Source: Synechococcus sp. MW101C3
GTDB taxonomy: Bacteria > Cyanobacteriota > Cyanobacteriia > PCC-6307 > Cyanobiaceae
DNA: 64,000 nt
Assembly: GCF_002252635.1 (NCBI RefSeq)
Contig: NZ_NQKX01000002.1
Location: 1 to 64,000 of the forward strand
Direction of reading: 5' to 3'
Positions 1-9,500 of this stretch are shown piece by piece; within the stretch, counting starts at the first letter, position 1, and every line of letters starts with the position of its first letter. The position numbers and the translations under genes were made by a program. The notes below the pieces were generated by a model. It worked only from the letters and a program-made list of their open reading frames with translations. It was not told where the DNA came from and made no database searches.

Positions 1-1
1 C

Positions 2-106
2 CACCCCAGCGCCACGCTGGAGCCGGAGCTGCGGCCGCTGCTGGAGTTGCGCCAGGACGGGCCCACCCTGCCCCGCCAGCCCGGCTCGCTGCTGCGCTGG
101 CAGTGA
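2..106 (+). CDS. C-terminal fragment of an unidentified protein
   Basis: An open frame enters from the left edge and stops with TGA at 104-106, giving 34 residues that end in SLLRWQ. The codon use is GC-rich like the neighbours, so it is probably the tail of a real gene. Nothing in the fragment identifies the family. It converges on the cyclophilin gene, with about 127 bp between the two stops. Confidence 0.5.
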   Translation, partial: HPSATLEPELRPLLELRQDGPTLPRQPGSLLRWQ

Positions 107-233
107 GCTGGGCTGGCGGGGCCGCACCGACCGGCGCTTGGCACTGATCGGCTCTTGCTACTGATCGCCGGTTGGAACCGCCCAATCCGTCCAGGTCGTT
201 GGCCGGCGGACGGGCCGATCCGGCCACAGGCAT

Positions 234-674
234 TCAGGCCAGGATCGTCACCTTGTTGATCTTGGTGCCCTTGCGGATGGCGAGCACCACATCCAGATTC
301 CCTGCCTGGCCAAACACGGTGTGAACCCCGTCGAGGTGCGGCTGGGCATCGTGGCACAGGAAAAACTGGCTGCCGCCGGTGTTCTTGCCGGCGTGGGCCA
401 TCGAAAGGGTGCCGGCCTGGTGCTTGCGGCTGTTGATCTCACAGGGGATCTTGTAGCCAGGGCCACCGGTGCCGGGGGCGCCGGCTGCGCCGGGTCTGGT
501 GTTGGGGCAGCCGCCCTGAGCCATGAAACCATCGATGACGCGATGGAAGGCCAGGCCGTCATAGAAACCGGCTTCGGCCAGCTTCACGAAGTTGGCCACC
601 GTTGCGGGGGCATCGGCGTCGAACAGCTCGAGTTCCACGATGCCGGCATCGGTCTCCATCTGGGCTTTGGTCAC
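234..674 (-). CDS. cyclophilin-type peptidyl-prolyl cis-trans isomerase
   Basis: A 146-residue single-domain cyclophilin that catalyses cis-trans isomerisation of X-Pro bonds. The translation shows the family landmarks in order: [26 protein letters not shown] with the catalytic Arg, [15 protein letters not shown], and [10 protein letters not shown]. There is no signal peptide, so it should act in the cytosol. The start is a GTG at 674, placing the first beta strand ([13 protein letters not shown]) right after it. It is divergent from mtnP, with 89 bp between the start codons. The family is certain; the specific paralogue name (PpiB-like) is not assigned. Confidence 0.95.
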   Translation of the reverse strand: MTKAQMETDAGIVELELFDADAPATVANFVKLAEAGFYDGLAFHRVIDGFMAQGGCPNTRPGAAGAPGTGGPGYKIPCEINSRKHQAGTLSMAHAGKNTGGSQFFLCHDAQPHLDGVHTVFGQAGNLDVVLAIRKGTKINKVTILA

Positions 675-763
675 GGCAGGCTCGGGAAAAACGGACTTTA
701 TCCACTCTCAGGTAGAACAGTGCCCCACCCTCCGCTCGGGGATTCCCCCTCACCCCTGACGTC

Positions 764-1708
764 ATGAGTGCCACCGCTCCCGCTCCCAACGGCTCCGGTC
801 ACGACCTGGGCGGTGCCCGGCTCGGCATCCTCGGCGGCAGTGGCCTCTACGCCATGGAGGGCCTGGAGGATGTGCGGGAACTCTCGCTCGACACCCCATT
901 CGGAGCCCCTTCCGACAGCCTGCGGCTGGGCCGGCTCGGCGGCCTTGAGGTGGTGTTCCTGGCGCGCCACGGTCGCCATCACAGCCTCACCCCCACCGAG
1001 GTGCCCTACCGGGCCAACATCTGGGCCCTGCGTTCGCTCGGCGTGCGCTGGATTCTCTCCTGCTCGGCTGTCGGGTCACTGCAGGAGCCGCTGCGCCCGC
1101 TCGACATGCTGGTGCCGGATCAGTTCATCGATCGCACCCACCAACGACCGCTGAGCTTCTTCGGCAACGGCGCCGTGGCCCACGTGGGCATCGCCGATCC
1201 TTTCTGCCCCAGCCTCAGCCGCCTGCTGGCCGATGTGGCCGACAGCCTCATGCCGGCCGGCCGCCAGTTGCACCGCAGCGGCACCTACCTCTGCATGGAA
1301 GGCCCCGCCTTCTCCACCCGCGCTGAATCCAACCTCTACCGCAGCTGGGGCTGCTCGGTGATTGGCATGACGAACCACAGCGAGGCCCGCCTGGCGCGGG
1401 AGGCGGAGATCGCCTACGCCACCCTGGCCATGGTCACCGATTACGACTGCTGGCACAGCGACCATGCCTCGGTGAGCGTGGAGCTGGTGATCCAGAACCT
1501 GCACGCCAATGCACAGCTAGCGCAGCAGGTGGTGAAGGTGGCGGCCGAGCGCATCGCCGCACAACGGCCCGCCAGCAGCGCCCACAGCGCCCTGCGCAAT
1601 GCCCTGATGACGCCGAAGGAGCGGGTGCCGGCCGAAACGCGCGAAAAGCTTGACCTGTTCACCGCTCCCTACTGGGGCCCCTTCGTGCCTGACGAAGCTG
1701 CCGCCTGA
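764..1708 (+). CDS. mtnP: S-methyl-5'-thioadenosine phosphorylase
   Basis: A 314-residue purine-nucleoside phosphorylase-fold enzyme that splits methylthioadenosine with phosphate to adenine and methylthioribose-1-phosphate (methionine salvage). Visible motifs: GILGGSGLY near residue 22, the phosphate-binding RHGRHHSLTP, MEGPAFSTRAES, and GMTNHSEARLAREAEI with the substrate-specific region of the MTAP subfamily, followed by VTDYDCW. The length fits the family. The ATG at 764 follows a divergent spacer shared with the cyclophilin gene. A related purine-nucleoside phosphorylase is the main alternative, but the motif set favours MtnP. Confidence 0.93.
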   Translation: MSATAPAPNGSGHDLGGARLGILGGSGLYAMEGLEDVRELSLDTPFGAPSDSLRLGRLGGLEVVFLARHGRHHSLTPTEVPYRANIWALRSLGVRWILSCSAVGSLQEPLRPLDMLVPDQFIDRTHQRPLSFFGNGAVAHVGIADPFCPSLSRLLADVADSLMPAGRQLHRSGTYLCMEGPAFSTRAESNLYRSWGCSVIGMTNHSEARLAREAEIAYATLAMVTDYDCWHSDHASVSVELVIQNLHANAQLAQQVVKVAAERIAAQRPASSAHSALRNALMTPKERVPAETREKLDLFTAPYWGPFVPDEAAA

Positions 1709-1740
1709 TCAGCCTGCCCTCCAAGGGGCGCCCCGGGCAC

Positions 1741-2688
1741 TCAGTGGCTGAGCTGGGCGCCAAGGGCGGCCAGAGCAGGCCGCAGGTGACCGCCGGCCGC
1801 ATCGAGCGCCGCCGCCGCCGCTGCGGCATCCAGATCGGTGACCGCCATGAGCAGGGCCCGCTTAACGGATCCGCCCGCTGCCTCGAGCAACTGGATGCCG
1901 CGCGGTCGCTCCACCCCGGCCAGATCCCGCAGGATGCGCAGGGCCCGGTCTTCCAGCTTGCTGTTGGTGACCGCCACATCCACCATGCGGTTGCCGTGCA
2001 CCTTGCCCAGCTTCACCATCACGCCGGTGGAGAGGATGTTGAGGGCCATCTTGGTGGCGGTGCCGGCCTTGAGCCGGGTGGAGCCGGTCACCAGTTCAGG
2101 GCCGGTGAGCAGGCGGATGTCGATGTCGCAGGGCATCGGCGCCTGGGAGGTGGGCACACAGGCCATGCCGATCGTGAGGGCGCCGAGACGGCGCGCATGC
2201 AGGAGAGCGCCATGCACGTAGGGGGTGGTGCCCCCCGCGGCGATTCCCACAAGCGCGTCGTCGCTGCAGAAACCGCGGGCTTCCAGGTCGGTCTGCCCGG
2301 CTTCGGCGCGGTCTTCCAGTCCTTCGGAGCTGCGCAGCAGGGCCGGCGCCCCCCCGGCGAGCACCCCTTGCACGAGCTCGGGCGGGCTGCAGAAGGTGGG
2401 AGGGCACTCGGCGGCATCCAGCACACCCAGGCGGCCGGAGGTGCCGGCACCGAGGTAGAAGAGCCTGCCACCTGCGCGCAGCCGGGCCACGATCGCGTCA
2501 ACGGCGGCACTGAGCGCCGGTGCCGCTGCGGCCACCGCCAGCTGGGAGCAGCGCTCCTCTTCGCAGAACAGTTCAACAATGGCGCGGGTTTCCAGCTGAT
2601 CCAGCGCACTGCTGGCGGGGTTCGGCTGTTCGGTGAGCAGGTGACCGCGGTCACCGGCGGCCACGCCGAAGGCTGAGGACTGGCTCAT
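1741..2688 (-). CDS. murQ: N-acetylmuramic acid 6-phosphate etherase
   Basis: A 315-residue SIS-domain lyase that removes lactate from MurNAc-6-phosphate to give GlcNAc-6-phosphate (cell-wall recycling). Recognised by the N-terminal ALDQLETRAIVELF helix, the sugar-phosphate-binding YLGAGTSGRLGVLDAAECPPTF near residue 78, GIAAGGTTPYVHGAL, and the family signature TKMALNILSTGVMVKLGKVHGNRMVDV. Its start overlaps the stop of the DUF3110 gene by 4 nt (ATGA), so it is translationally coupled to the end of the dnaK3-dnaJ3 operon. It converges with mtnP, 32 bp between the stops. Confidence 0.95.
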   Translation of the reverse strand: MSQSSAFGVAAGDRGHLLTEQPNPASSALDQLETRAIVELFCEEERCSQLAVAAAAPALSAAVDAIVARLRAGGRLFYLGAGTSGRLGVLDAAECPPTFCSPPELVQGVLAGGAPALLRSSEGLEDRAEAGQTDLEARGFCSDDALVGIAAGGTTPYVHGALLHARRLGALTIGMACVPTSQAPMPCDIDIRLLTGPELVTGSTRLKAGTATKMALNILSTGVMVKLGKVHGNRMVDVAVTNSKLEDRALRILRDLAGVERPRGIQLLEAAGGSVKRALLMAVTDLDAAAAAAALDAAGGHLRPALAALGAQLSH

Positions 2689-3149
2689 AGCAAGCCTTCA
2701 AGCCGGCGCCGAAAGGCTTCCAGTTCATCGCTGGCCGCTGAGGCCTCGGCTTCGGGCACGCCGTCGTCGGTGGAGACCAGGCCGGCGGTGGTTTCTGCCG
2801 CACCGCTTGCTGCAGTGCTGGTCCCGCTGGCCTCCTCGTTCCAGTTGCTCACATCCATGTTGCGTTCCGGGGGCGAGATCCACAGCCGCTCCTCCGGCGA
2901 CTGGGGCAGGAAGCCCGTGGGCACGAAGCGTGCCTCGTAGCCAGCCTGGGCGCAGAACAGCTCCATCTCCTCCCGCTCCAGCGCCTCTACCGAAGGCAGC
3001 GGGAAATCCTGGGCTTCCAGCAAGCCCGCGTAGCGCTCGGCGTCGTCGGGGTCTTCGAACAGCAGCACCACCGTGTGGCCGCCGAGTTCAAGCGAATGGA
3101 TGCCTTCGTTGTCTGTGCCGGCGTCAAACAGCAACACATGGACCGTCAT
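2685..3149 (-). CDS. DUF3110 domain protein
   Basis: A 154-residue cytosolic protein with the DUF3110 domain in roughly the first 90 residues (VHVLLFDAGTDNEGIHSLE, LLFEDPDDAERYAGLLEAQDFPLPSV). The family is confined to cyanobacteria and plastids; its biochemical role is unknown. The C-terminal half is acidic and low-complexity (Ala/Glu/Thr-rich). The ATG at 3149 is preferred over one 18 nt upstream because it begins directly at the conserved MTVHVLLF. It lies 63 bp after dnaJ3 and overlaps murQ by 4 nt, which suggests cotranscription with the chaperone genes. Confidence 0.85.
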   Translation of the reverse strand: MTVHVLLFDAGTDNEGIHSLELGGHTVVLLFEDPDDAERYAGLLEAQDFPLPSVEALEREEMELFCAQAGYEARFVPTGFLPQSPEERLWISPPERNMDVSNWNEEASGTSTAASGAAETTAGLVSTDDGVPEAEASAASDELEAFRRRLEGLL

Positions 3150-3212
3150 GGAGCGCTCCAACGCCATGGGGTCAGTGTCTCACCCCGCGCCAGTGGTCAG
3201 CTCAGGCACCGG

Positions 3213-4220
3213 TCAGCCGGCTTCTGCTTCCGCTTCGGCCTGCTCGGCCAGTTGCTCCAATCGCCGGTAGAGCGCTGCCTCGGCGTCATTGAGCTGCTCC
3301 GGCACGACGATCCGAATCTCCACCAGCTGGTCGCCACGCTGGCCACGGTGGGCGAGCCCCCTGCCCCGCAGCCGCAGCAGACGTCCGCTGGAGGATCCAG
3401 GCGGCACGGTGAGCTGCACATCGCCCTGCAGGGTGGGCACCACGGCGCGGCAGCCGAGCGCGGCGGCGGGAGGGAAGAGATCCAGGGTGTAGAGCACGCG
3501 CAGGCCATCGATGCGCAGACCCTCAGGCGTGCATACCCGCAGTTGGATGAAATGGTCGGCCCCTCCGGGCGCCACCCCGGCCAGCCGCAGGCGCCAGCCG
3601 TCCCCGGCCAGCGGCGGGGTCCAGAGCTCCACAACGGTGCCGTCGGGCAGGGACAGTTCCAGTCGTTCCCCGGCCAGTGACTGCTCCGGGGTGAGCTCCA
3701 CGGTGGTTTCCAGATCAGCGCTGGCCTGCACCGGCGGCGGAGACGCTGGCGCCTGGGTCACCCGCCCGCCGCCATGTTCGCGGCTGCGCCCGGCCGGCGC
3801 TGAAGCAGGCGCCGCGGTCGGTTCCGGCGGCTCCTCGTCAGCGAGGTCGGTCGGGCCGTCCTCAGGCTCGTCGTCGTCGTCGCTGGCAGCCGTTGTGGTG
3901 CGACCGAACAGGGCCTCCAGGTACTCCTCAAATGCTGGGAAGCCACTGGCGAAGCGATCACGGCTGCCGCTCTGCGCCCCGCCGGCTTCCTGCCCCCGTT
4001 CCCAGGCCTGGCGACGCTTGGGGTCACTGAGCACCGCGTAGGCCTCATTGACTCGCTTGAAGCGTTCCTCGGCTACGGGATCGTTGCCATTGAGGTCGGG
4101 GTGCCAGCGGCGCGCCTGCTGGCGGAACGCCCGCTTGAGGGCAGCGGCGTCCGCACCGGGTTCAAGCCCCAGGGTCGCCCAGTAATCAATGGCCGCCGGG
4201 GGGGAGGCGCTGCGGGTCAC
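3213..4220 (-). CDS. dnaJ: DnaJ-type co-chaperone, DnaJ3-like
   Basis: A 335-residue J-domain protein. The J domain covers about residues 11-75 with the HPD tripeptide (RRWHPDLNG) that stimulates Hsp70 ATPase; a long acidic and proline-rich linker follows (about 85-165), then a CbpA-like C-terminal substrate-binding domain (LSLPDGTVVELWTPPLAGDGWRLRL onward). There is no zinc-finger domain, so it is a type II/B J protein. It lies 5 bp downstream of a long dnaK, the arrangement known for the cyanobacterial DnaK3-DnaJ3 pair, which acts at the thylakoid membrane. Assignment to DnaJ3 rests on that context. Confidence 0.93.
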   Translation of the reverse strand: MTRSASPPAAIDYWATLGLEPGADAAALKRAFRQQARRWHPDLNGNDPVAEERFKRVNEAYAVLSDPKRRQAWERGQEAGGAQSGSRDRFASGFPAFEEYLEALFGRTTTAASDDDDEPEDGPTDLADEEPPEPTAAPASAPAGRSREHGGGRVTQAPASPPPVQASADLETTVELTPEQSLAGERLELSLPDGTVVELWTPPLAGDGWRLRLAGVAPGGADHFIQLRVCTPEGLRIDGLRVLYTLDLFPPAAALGCRAVVPTLQGDVQLTVPPGSSSGRLLRLRGRGLAHRGQRGDQLVEIRIVVPEQLNDAEAALYRRLEQLAEQAEAEAEAG

Positions 4221-4225
4221 CGAGG

Positions 4226-6511
4226 TCAGTCCTCCGACCAGGGGTCGTCGGCGGCCGCTCTGACGCGGCGGGGCGGCGGTGCCGACGGATCCTCATCGCC
4301 GGAGGGGCGGTAGCGGTTGTCATCGGCGAAGCTCTGGCGACCGCGACTGGAGAGGTTGCGAGGGCTGGCGTCGTCAGCTGCTTCGCCATCCACGTCTCTG
4401 TAGCGGGGCGTGCCGTAGCTGGTGGTGGGATAAGTGGAGGTGCCATAGCTGGGGGGGCTGAAGCTCGGCGGCTTGTAGGTCGGCGAGCCGTAGCTGGGTG
4501 GCCCATAGTCAGTTGGGCCATAGGCCGCCGGAGCGTCGTAGGCGCTGCGGTTCAGCGGTGCGGAGTCCCAGGTCTCACGGCGCGGGCGATCGCGGCCGCC
4601 CGGGCGGTCCCAGTCGTCATCGTCGTCGGCGAACAGATCATCCTTGAGGGAGCCGAGCGTGTTCTTGAGGCCTTGCAGCGGCCCGGCCTCGCTCTTGCGT
4701 TCACTCACCAGCCGCCGGTTGAGCCCATAGAGGGCCTCCTGCAGCTGGCTCACGGCCAGATCCAGTTCCACCGGATCGTCGCCACCCACCAGCATCTGCA
4801 CATCGCGGAGCGCCATCTCCACCGATCGCTGCTGCCGCTCCGCCCCATAGGGCCCCAGCTCCAGCGCCGCATCGCGCAGCCGGCGCTCGGCCTGGGCCAC
4901 CAGCGTCTGGGCGCGGTTGCGGCGGTCCACCTCGGCCCGCTTGCGCCGGTCTTCCACCGCCTTGCGTTCCGCCTCCTCCAGCAGGGCGTTGATCTCGTCC
5001 TCGCTGAGGTTCGAGCCCCCCTGGATGCTGACGCTCTGCTGCCGGCCGGTGGTGCGGTCGGTGGCCGACACCTGCAGCAGCCCGTTGGCATCGATGTCGA
5101 AGGACACCTGCACCTGAGGCACACCACGGGGAGCGGGAGGGATGCCGGAGAGGCGGAAGCGGCCCAGTGATTTGTTGTCGGCCGCCATCTGCCTCTCGCC
5201 CTGCACCACGTGCACCTCCACCGCCGACTGGTTGGCCTCCGACGTGCTGAACACGTCGGAGCGGCGCACCGGGATCGCGGTGTTGCGCGGAATCAGCACC
5301 TTCATCACACCGCCGATCGTTTCCAGTCCCAGCGAGAGGGGGGTGACGTCATTGAGCATCAGGTCGCGCAGTTCACCGGTGAGGATGCCGGCCTGCACAG
5401 CCGCGCCGATGGCGACCACCTCATCGGGATTCACCGACTGGCAGGGCTCGCGCGGGATGAGGGTGCGCACCATGTCCTGCACCATCGGCATGCGGGTGGA
5501 GCCGCCCACCAGCACCACATCGTCGATCTCTTCGGCGGCCATGCCCGCATCCCGCAGGGCGCGCTGCACCGGCCGCAGCAGTCGGTCGAGCAGATCGGGG
5601 CAAAGCGCTTCGAACTGGCGGCGCTCCAGCACCACCTCGATGTGCAGTGGTCCTTCCGGACCGGTGGCGATGAACGGCAGGGACACCGGGGTGCTCGCCA
5701 CCCCGGAGAGCTCCTGCTTCGCCTTCTCGGCCGCCTCGGTGAGGCGCTGCAGTGCCTGTCTGTCGCGGCGCAGGTCGATGCCGTTGCTGCTCAGGAAGCC
5801 GTCGGCGAGCCAGTCGACGATGCGGCGGTCCCAGTCGTTGCCGCCCAGCTGAGTGTCGCCGCTCGTGGATTTGACGTCGAAGACGCCATTGGCGATGCGC
5901 AGCAGTGAGACGTCAAAGGTTCCGCCGCCGAGGTCGAACACCAGCACCCGCTTCACCAGGCTGCGATCGAAGCCATAGGCCAGGGCCGCCGCCGTGGGCT
6001 CATTGAGAATGCGCTCCACCGTGAGCCCCGCCAGGCGGCCGGCGTCGCGGGTGGCCTGCCGCTGGGCATCGTTGAAATAAGCAGGAACGGTGATCACCGC
6101 CGCTTCCACCGGTTCGCCGAGATAGGTGGCGGCATCGTCCACCAGCTTGCGCAGGATGCAGGCCAGCAGCTCTTCGGGCGCGTATTCCCGCTCGGTGGCA
6201 GGGCAGACAGCCCGCACGTTGCCCTGGTCGTTGGCACGCACGGTGTAGGGCACGGCCAGGCTGTCGTCGTCGAGCTCGTCCCAGCTGCGGCCCACGAAAC
6301 GCTTCAGGTTGGCGAAGGTGTTGCGGGGATTCAGCACCAGCTGGCGCCGGGCCGGTTGGCCCACCAGCAGCTCCTGGTCACGGTTGAAGCCCACCACCGA
6401 TGGGGTGGTGCGTGTGCCCTCGGCATTGGCGATCACCTGGGGACGGCCGCCCTCCAGAACCGCCACCACCGAGTTGGTGGTGCCCAGATCGATGCCGACG
6501 ATCCGACCCAT
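4226..6511 (-). CDS. dnaK: Hsp70 chaperone, long DnaK3-like form
   Basis: A 761-residue Hsp70. The nucleotide-binding domain shows GIDLGTTNSVVAV (5-17), FDLGGGTFDVSLL (about 192) and VLVGGSTRMPMVQ; the substrate domain shows NDVTPLSLGLETIGG. Common DnaK proteins are about 635 residues; here an extra tail of more than 100 residues carries Pro/Tyr/Ser/Gly-rich repeats of the type YGxPxY at about 655-710 and then an acidic end. A long divergent C-terminus and a dnaJ gene immediately downstream are features of cyanobacterial DnaK3. It heads the dnaK-dnaJ-DUF3110-murQ operon and is divergent from pstC. Confidence 0.95.
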   Translation of the reverse strand: MGRIVGIDLGTTNSVVAVLEGGRPQVIANAEGTRTTPSVVGFNRDQELLVGQPARRQLVLNPRNTFANLKRFVGRSWDELDDDSLAVPYTVRANDQGNVRAVCPATEREYAPEELLACILRKLVDDAATYLGEPVEAAVITVPAYFNDAQRQATRDAGRLAGLTVERILNEPTAAALAYGFDRSLVKRVLVFDLGGGTFDVSLLRIANGVFDVKSTSGDTQLGGNDWDRRIVDWLADGFLSSNGIDLRRDRQALQRLTEAAEKAKQELSGVASTPVSLPFIATGPEGPLHIEVVLERRQFEALCPDLLDRLLRPVQRALRDAGMAAEEIDDVVLVGGSTRMPMVQDMVRTLIPREPCQSVNPDEVVAIGAAVQAGILTGELRDLMLNDVTPLSLGLETIGGVMKVLIPRNTAIPVRRSDVFSTSEANQSAVEVHVVQGERQMAADNKSLGRFRLSGIPPAPRGVPQVQVSFDIDANGLLQVSATDRTTGRQQSVSIQGGSNLSEDEINALLEEAERKAVEDRRKRAEVDRRNRAQTLVAQAERRLRDAALELGPYGAERQQRSVEMALRDVQMLVGGDDPVELDLAVSQLQEALYGLNRRLVSERKSEAGPLQGLKNTLGSLKDDLFADDDDDWDRPGGRDRPRRETWDSAPLNRSAYDAPAAYGPTDYGPPSYGSPTYKPPSFSPPSYGTSTYPTTSYGTPRYRDVDGEAADDASPRNLSSRGRQSFADDNRYRPSGDEDPSAPPPRRVRAAADDPWSED

Positions 6512-6768
6512 TGAGCCTCAAACTGAAGGACCAAACTACCGGCTTCCCTGTCGGGCGGCCGCTGCAACGCCTCCCGCTGGCCAGGTTCAAGAGTGGGTCT
6601 CAGCCCAGGACCCCGAACCTCTCCAACCCCGCTGAAGGCCCACGGCCAGGCCCATCTGGGGTTGTCGTTAACGCCCTCTTAGTGGAATTCAAGCAGTGGT
6701 CGGCACTAGTTTTTGAGTGGACGCTGAACCATTGAGTTGAACCGACCGTCCTCCCGCGCCCACGATCA
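6512..6768. promoter_or_regulatory. divergent control region of dnaK3 and pstC
   Basis: A 257-bp gap between two divergent start codons must hold the promoters of both operons. It contains a local AT-richer part around 6,660-6,760 (GTTAACG, TTAGTGGAATTC, CTAGTTTTTGAGTGG). A Pho box (direct TTAAC-type octamers) would be expected in front of pst genes, but only one half-like element (GTTAACG at about 6,666) is seen, so none is called. Confidence 0.4.
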
Positions 6769-7722
6769 ATGACATCTGCGCCCCACAAAGATCAATTCAC
6801 GTTGCGGCGCAGGCCAGCGTCAGATCGCCTGATCGACAGTGGTTTTCGCAACCTCACGATCGTACTTGCCTCCTTTGTTGCGATTACCCTGCTGGCGATT
6901 TTCGTCACTGTTTTCCAGGGTGCTAGGGAGGCGATGCATGAGTTTGGCCTCTCTTTCCTGACCACCTCCAGCTGGAACCCCGTTGACAACGAATACGGGG
7001 CGTTCACGGCCATTTATGGCACTTTGGTGTCTTCGATCATGGCGCTGGTGATTGCCGTCCCGCTCGGGATCGGTACCGCCATCTTCATCACTGAAAATCT
7101 CATTCCCCTGCGCTGGCGCGAGGTGATCGGGGTGATGGTGGAGCTGCTCGCCGCCATTCCCTCGGTGGTGCTGGGCTTGTGGGCCATCTTCGTGATGGAG
7201 CCGTTCGTGCGGCCCTTTCTGCAATTCATTTACGACACGCTTGGCTGGCTGCCGATCTTCAACTCTCCGCCCCAGGGGCCGGGCATGGCGCCGGCGATCA
7301 TCATTCTGGTGGTGATGATTCTGCCGATCATCACGTCCATTTCAAGGGACGCCCTCAACCAGGTTCCCACGGAACTGCGCCAGGGAGCCTATGGGGTGGG
7401 CAGCACAAGGTGGGTGGCGATTCTCAACGTCATCCTTCCGGCCGCAGTGTCTTCGATCATGGGCGGGATCATGTTCGCGCTCGGACGGGCCATGGGCGAA
7501 ACCATGGCCGTCACCATGATCATCGGCAACTCGAACAATTTCAGTTTTTCCTTGCTGGCACCTGGCAACACAATCGCTTCGATGCTGGCCAACCAGTTTG
7601 GCGAAGCCGATGGGGTGCAGGTTTCGGCGCTTCTCTACGCCGCTTTGATTCTGATGGTGCTCACCTTGACGGTGAACATCATTGCGCAGTGGATCATCAA
7701 GAAACTCAGCCTTAAATACTGA
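6769..7722 (+). CDS. pstC: phosphate ABC transporter permease PstC
   Basis: A 317-residue inner-membrane permease of the high-affinity phosphate importer, with six predicted membrane segments and the conserved cytoplasmic loop (ELRQGAYGVGSTRWVAILNVILPAA) that docks with PstB. LLAAIPSVVLGLWAI and GRAMGETMAVTMIIGN are typical of PstC. It begins the pstCAB operon, 5 bp before pstA. No pstS is adjacent; in marine picocyanobacteria the binding protein is usually encoded elsewhere. PstC rather than PstA is called from order and from the long N-terminal region. Confidence 0.95.
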   Translation: MTSAPHKDQFTLRRRPASDRLIDSGFRNLTIVLASFVAITLLAIFVTVFQGAREAMHEFGLSFLTTSSWNPVDNEYGAFTAIYGTLVSSIMALVIAVPLGIGTAIFITENLIPLRWREVIGVMVELLAAIPSVVLGLWAIFVMEPFVRPFLQFIYDTLGWLPIFNSPPQGPGMAPAIIILVVMILPIITSISRDALNQVPTELRQGAYGVGSTRWVAILNVILPAAVSSIMGGIMFALGRAMGETMAVTMIIGNSNNFSFSLLAPGNTIASMLANQFGEADGVQVSALLYAALILMVLTLTVNIIAQWIIKKLSLKY

Positions 7723-7727
7723 ATCCC

Positions 7728-8618
7728 ATGACCACCGCCTTTCCTGCAGCTTCAAAGTCGCTTCGCTTCAACCCCTCCCTGAAGCGCAACCGGCTGGATC
7801 AATCTTTGACAGCCCTGGCTGGCTTGTTCAGCACTATTGCGGTGCTGCCCCTGGTGCTCGTTCTCCTCTATGTGTTGCTTCAGGGTGGACGCCTGATCAG
7901 CATCAGCCTGTTCACCCAGTTGCCGCCGGCACCGGGTCTGGAAGGAGGCGGCATCGGTAACGCCCTGATCGGCACCGTCACGGTGACGTTCATTGCCTCG
8001 CTGATCGCCATCCCGGTGGGTGTGGGTGGAGGGGTGTTCCTGGCCGAATACTCCAAGGGAGGCTGGTTTGCGCAGTTCATTCGCGTCGGCAACGACATTC
8101 TTGCCGGTGTTCCTTCGATCATCGCTGGTGTGTTCGTGTATGGCGCGATCGTGGCAACGCGGATCTTCTTCGGTCAGTCGTATTCAGCGGCGGCCGGCGG
8201 TATCGCTCTGGCGGTGCTGATGTTGCCGACGGTGATCAAAACCACCGATGAGGGTCTCAAGCTGGTTCCTCGCGAGCTCACATGGGGGGCCATCGGCGTG
8301 GGCGCCTCCAAGTTCGTGACCGTCACCCGCATCACGCTGCCCAGTGCCTTCACGCCGATTGCCACCGGGGTGGTTCTGGCAATCGCCAGGGCGGCCGGTG
8401 AAACCGCACCGCTGATCTTCACAGCCCTCTTCTCTCCCTTCTGGCCGGAGGGCCTCTTCAACCCGATCGCCACCATGTCGGTGTTGATCTTCAACTTTGC
8501 GATCATGCCGTTCGAGGCTCAGAACGAACTGGCCTGGGCCGCTTCGTTCGTGCTTGTGGTGATGATCCTCGCGGCGAATCTCTTTGCCCGCTGGCTGCGC
8601 CGCTTCGCCTCCAAGTAA
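7728..8618 (+). CDS. pstA: phosphate ABC transporter permease PstA
   Basis: A 296-residue permease, partner of PstC. It has six hydrophobic segments, GVPSIIAGVFVYGAIV in the middle, the ABC-docking loop VPRELTWGAIGVGASKFVTVTRITLPSAF, and ARAAGETAPLIFTALFSPFW near the end, all characteristic of PstA. It starts 5 bp after pstC and is followed 60 bp later by pstB, so the three genes should form one phosphate-regulated transcript. Confidence 0.95.
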   Translation: MTTAFPAASKSLRFNPSLKRNRLDQSLTALAGLFSTIAVLPLVLVLLYVLLQGGRLISISLFTQLPPAPGLEGGGIGNALIGTVTVTFIASLIAIPVGVGGGVFLAEYSKGGWFAQFIRVGNDILAGVPSIIAGVFVYGAIVATRIFFGQSYSAAAGGIALAVLMLPTVIKTTDEGLKLVPRELTWGAIGVGASKFVTVTRITLPSAFTPIATGVVLAIARAAGETAPLIFTALFSPFWPEGLFNPIATMSVLIFNFAIMPFEAQNELAWAASFVLVVMILAANLFARWLRRFASK

Positions 8619-8678
8619 GACGGCAAGGCCCCTTCCCCAACCTCACTTCGCCTTCGATCCCACCTCCACCTGAATCCC

Positions 8679-9488
8679 ATGACCTCGACCCTGCAAGCGA
8701 CACCGGCCCCCAGCACCTGTCTGGCCCTTGAGGACGTCACGATCAGCTACGGCAGCTTCGAGGCGGTGCGGAACGTTCACATGGAGATTCCCGCTGGCAA
8801 GGTCACGGCCTTCATCGGACCCTCGGGTTGCGGCAAGTCCACCGTGTTGCGAGCCCTCAACCGCATGAACGATCTGATCGAGGGCTGTACGTTAAAGGGC
8901 CGGGTGGTGTTCGACTCCCAGGACATCTATGCCAAGGAGGTGGATCCGGTGGAAGTGAGGCGGCGCATCGGCATGGTGTTCCAGAAGCCGAACCCCTTCC
9001 CCAAATCGATCTACGAAAACATCGCCTTCGGTGCCCGGATTAACGGCTACAAGGGCGACATGGATGAGCTGGTGGAGCGCTCCCTGCGCAAGGCCTTCAT
9101 CTGGGATGAAACCAAGGACAAGCTCAAGGAGAGCGGCAATGCCCTTTCCGGCGGTCAGCAGCAGCGTCTGTGCATCGCGCGCGCGATTGCGGTGGAGCCT
9201 GAGGTGATCCTGATGGACGAACCCTGCTCAGCCCTTGACCCGATCTCCACCTTGAAGATCGAGGAGTTGATGCACGAACTCAAGAAGTCCTTTTCGATCG
9301 TGATCGTTACCCACAACATGCAGCAGGCGGTTCGGGTCTCTGATCAGACCGCCTTCTTCAATGCAGAAGCCGTGGAAGGCGGCAGCGGCAAGGTGGGCTA
9401 TCTGGTGGAGTTCAACGACACCGAGCGCATCTTCAACGCTCCGGTGCAACAGGCCACCCAGGACTATGTGACCGGCCGTTTCGGCTGA
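8679..9488 (+). CDS. pstB: phosphate ABC transporter ATPase PstB
   Basis: A 269-residue ABC ATPase that powers PstCA. Walker [10 protein letters not shown] (about 47-55), signature [14 protein letters not shown], Walker [14 protein letters not shown] and the switch His in [10 protein letters not shown] are all present. The PstB-specific motif [15 protein letters not shown] is visible. It closes the pst operon and is followed by a 210-bp stretch rich in hairpins. Confidence 0.97.
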   Translation: MTSTLQATPAPSTCLALEDVTISYGSFEAVRNVHMEIPAGKVTAFIGPSGCGKSTVLRALNRMNDLIEGCTLKGRVVFDSQDIYAKEVDPVEVRRRIGMVFQKPNPFPKSIYENIAFGARINGYKGDMDELVERSLRKAFIWDETKDKLKESGNALSGGQQQRLCIARAIAVEPEVILMDEPCSALDPISTLKIEELMHELKKSFSIVIVTHNMQQAVRVSDQTAFFNAEAVEGGSGKVGYLVEFNDTERIFNAPVQQATQDYVTGRFG

Positions 9489-9500
9489 TCAACACCCGGC

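Noticed and set aside
6660-6690. Pho box upstream of pstC
   Set aside because: Only one TTAAC-like half element is visible; the direct octamer repeats that define cyanobacterial Pho boxes are missing.
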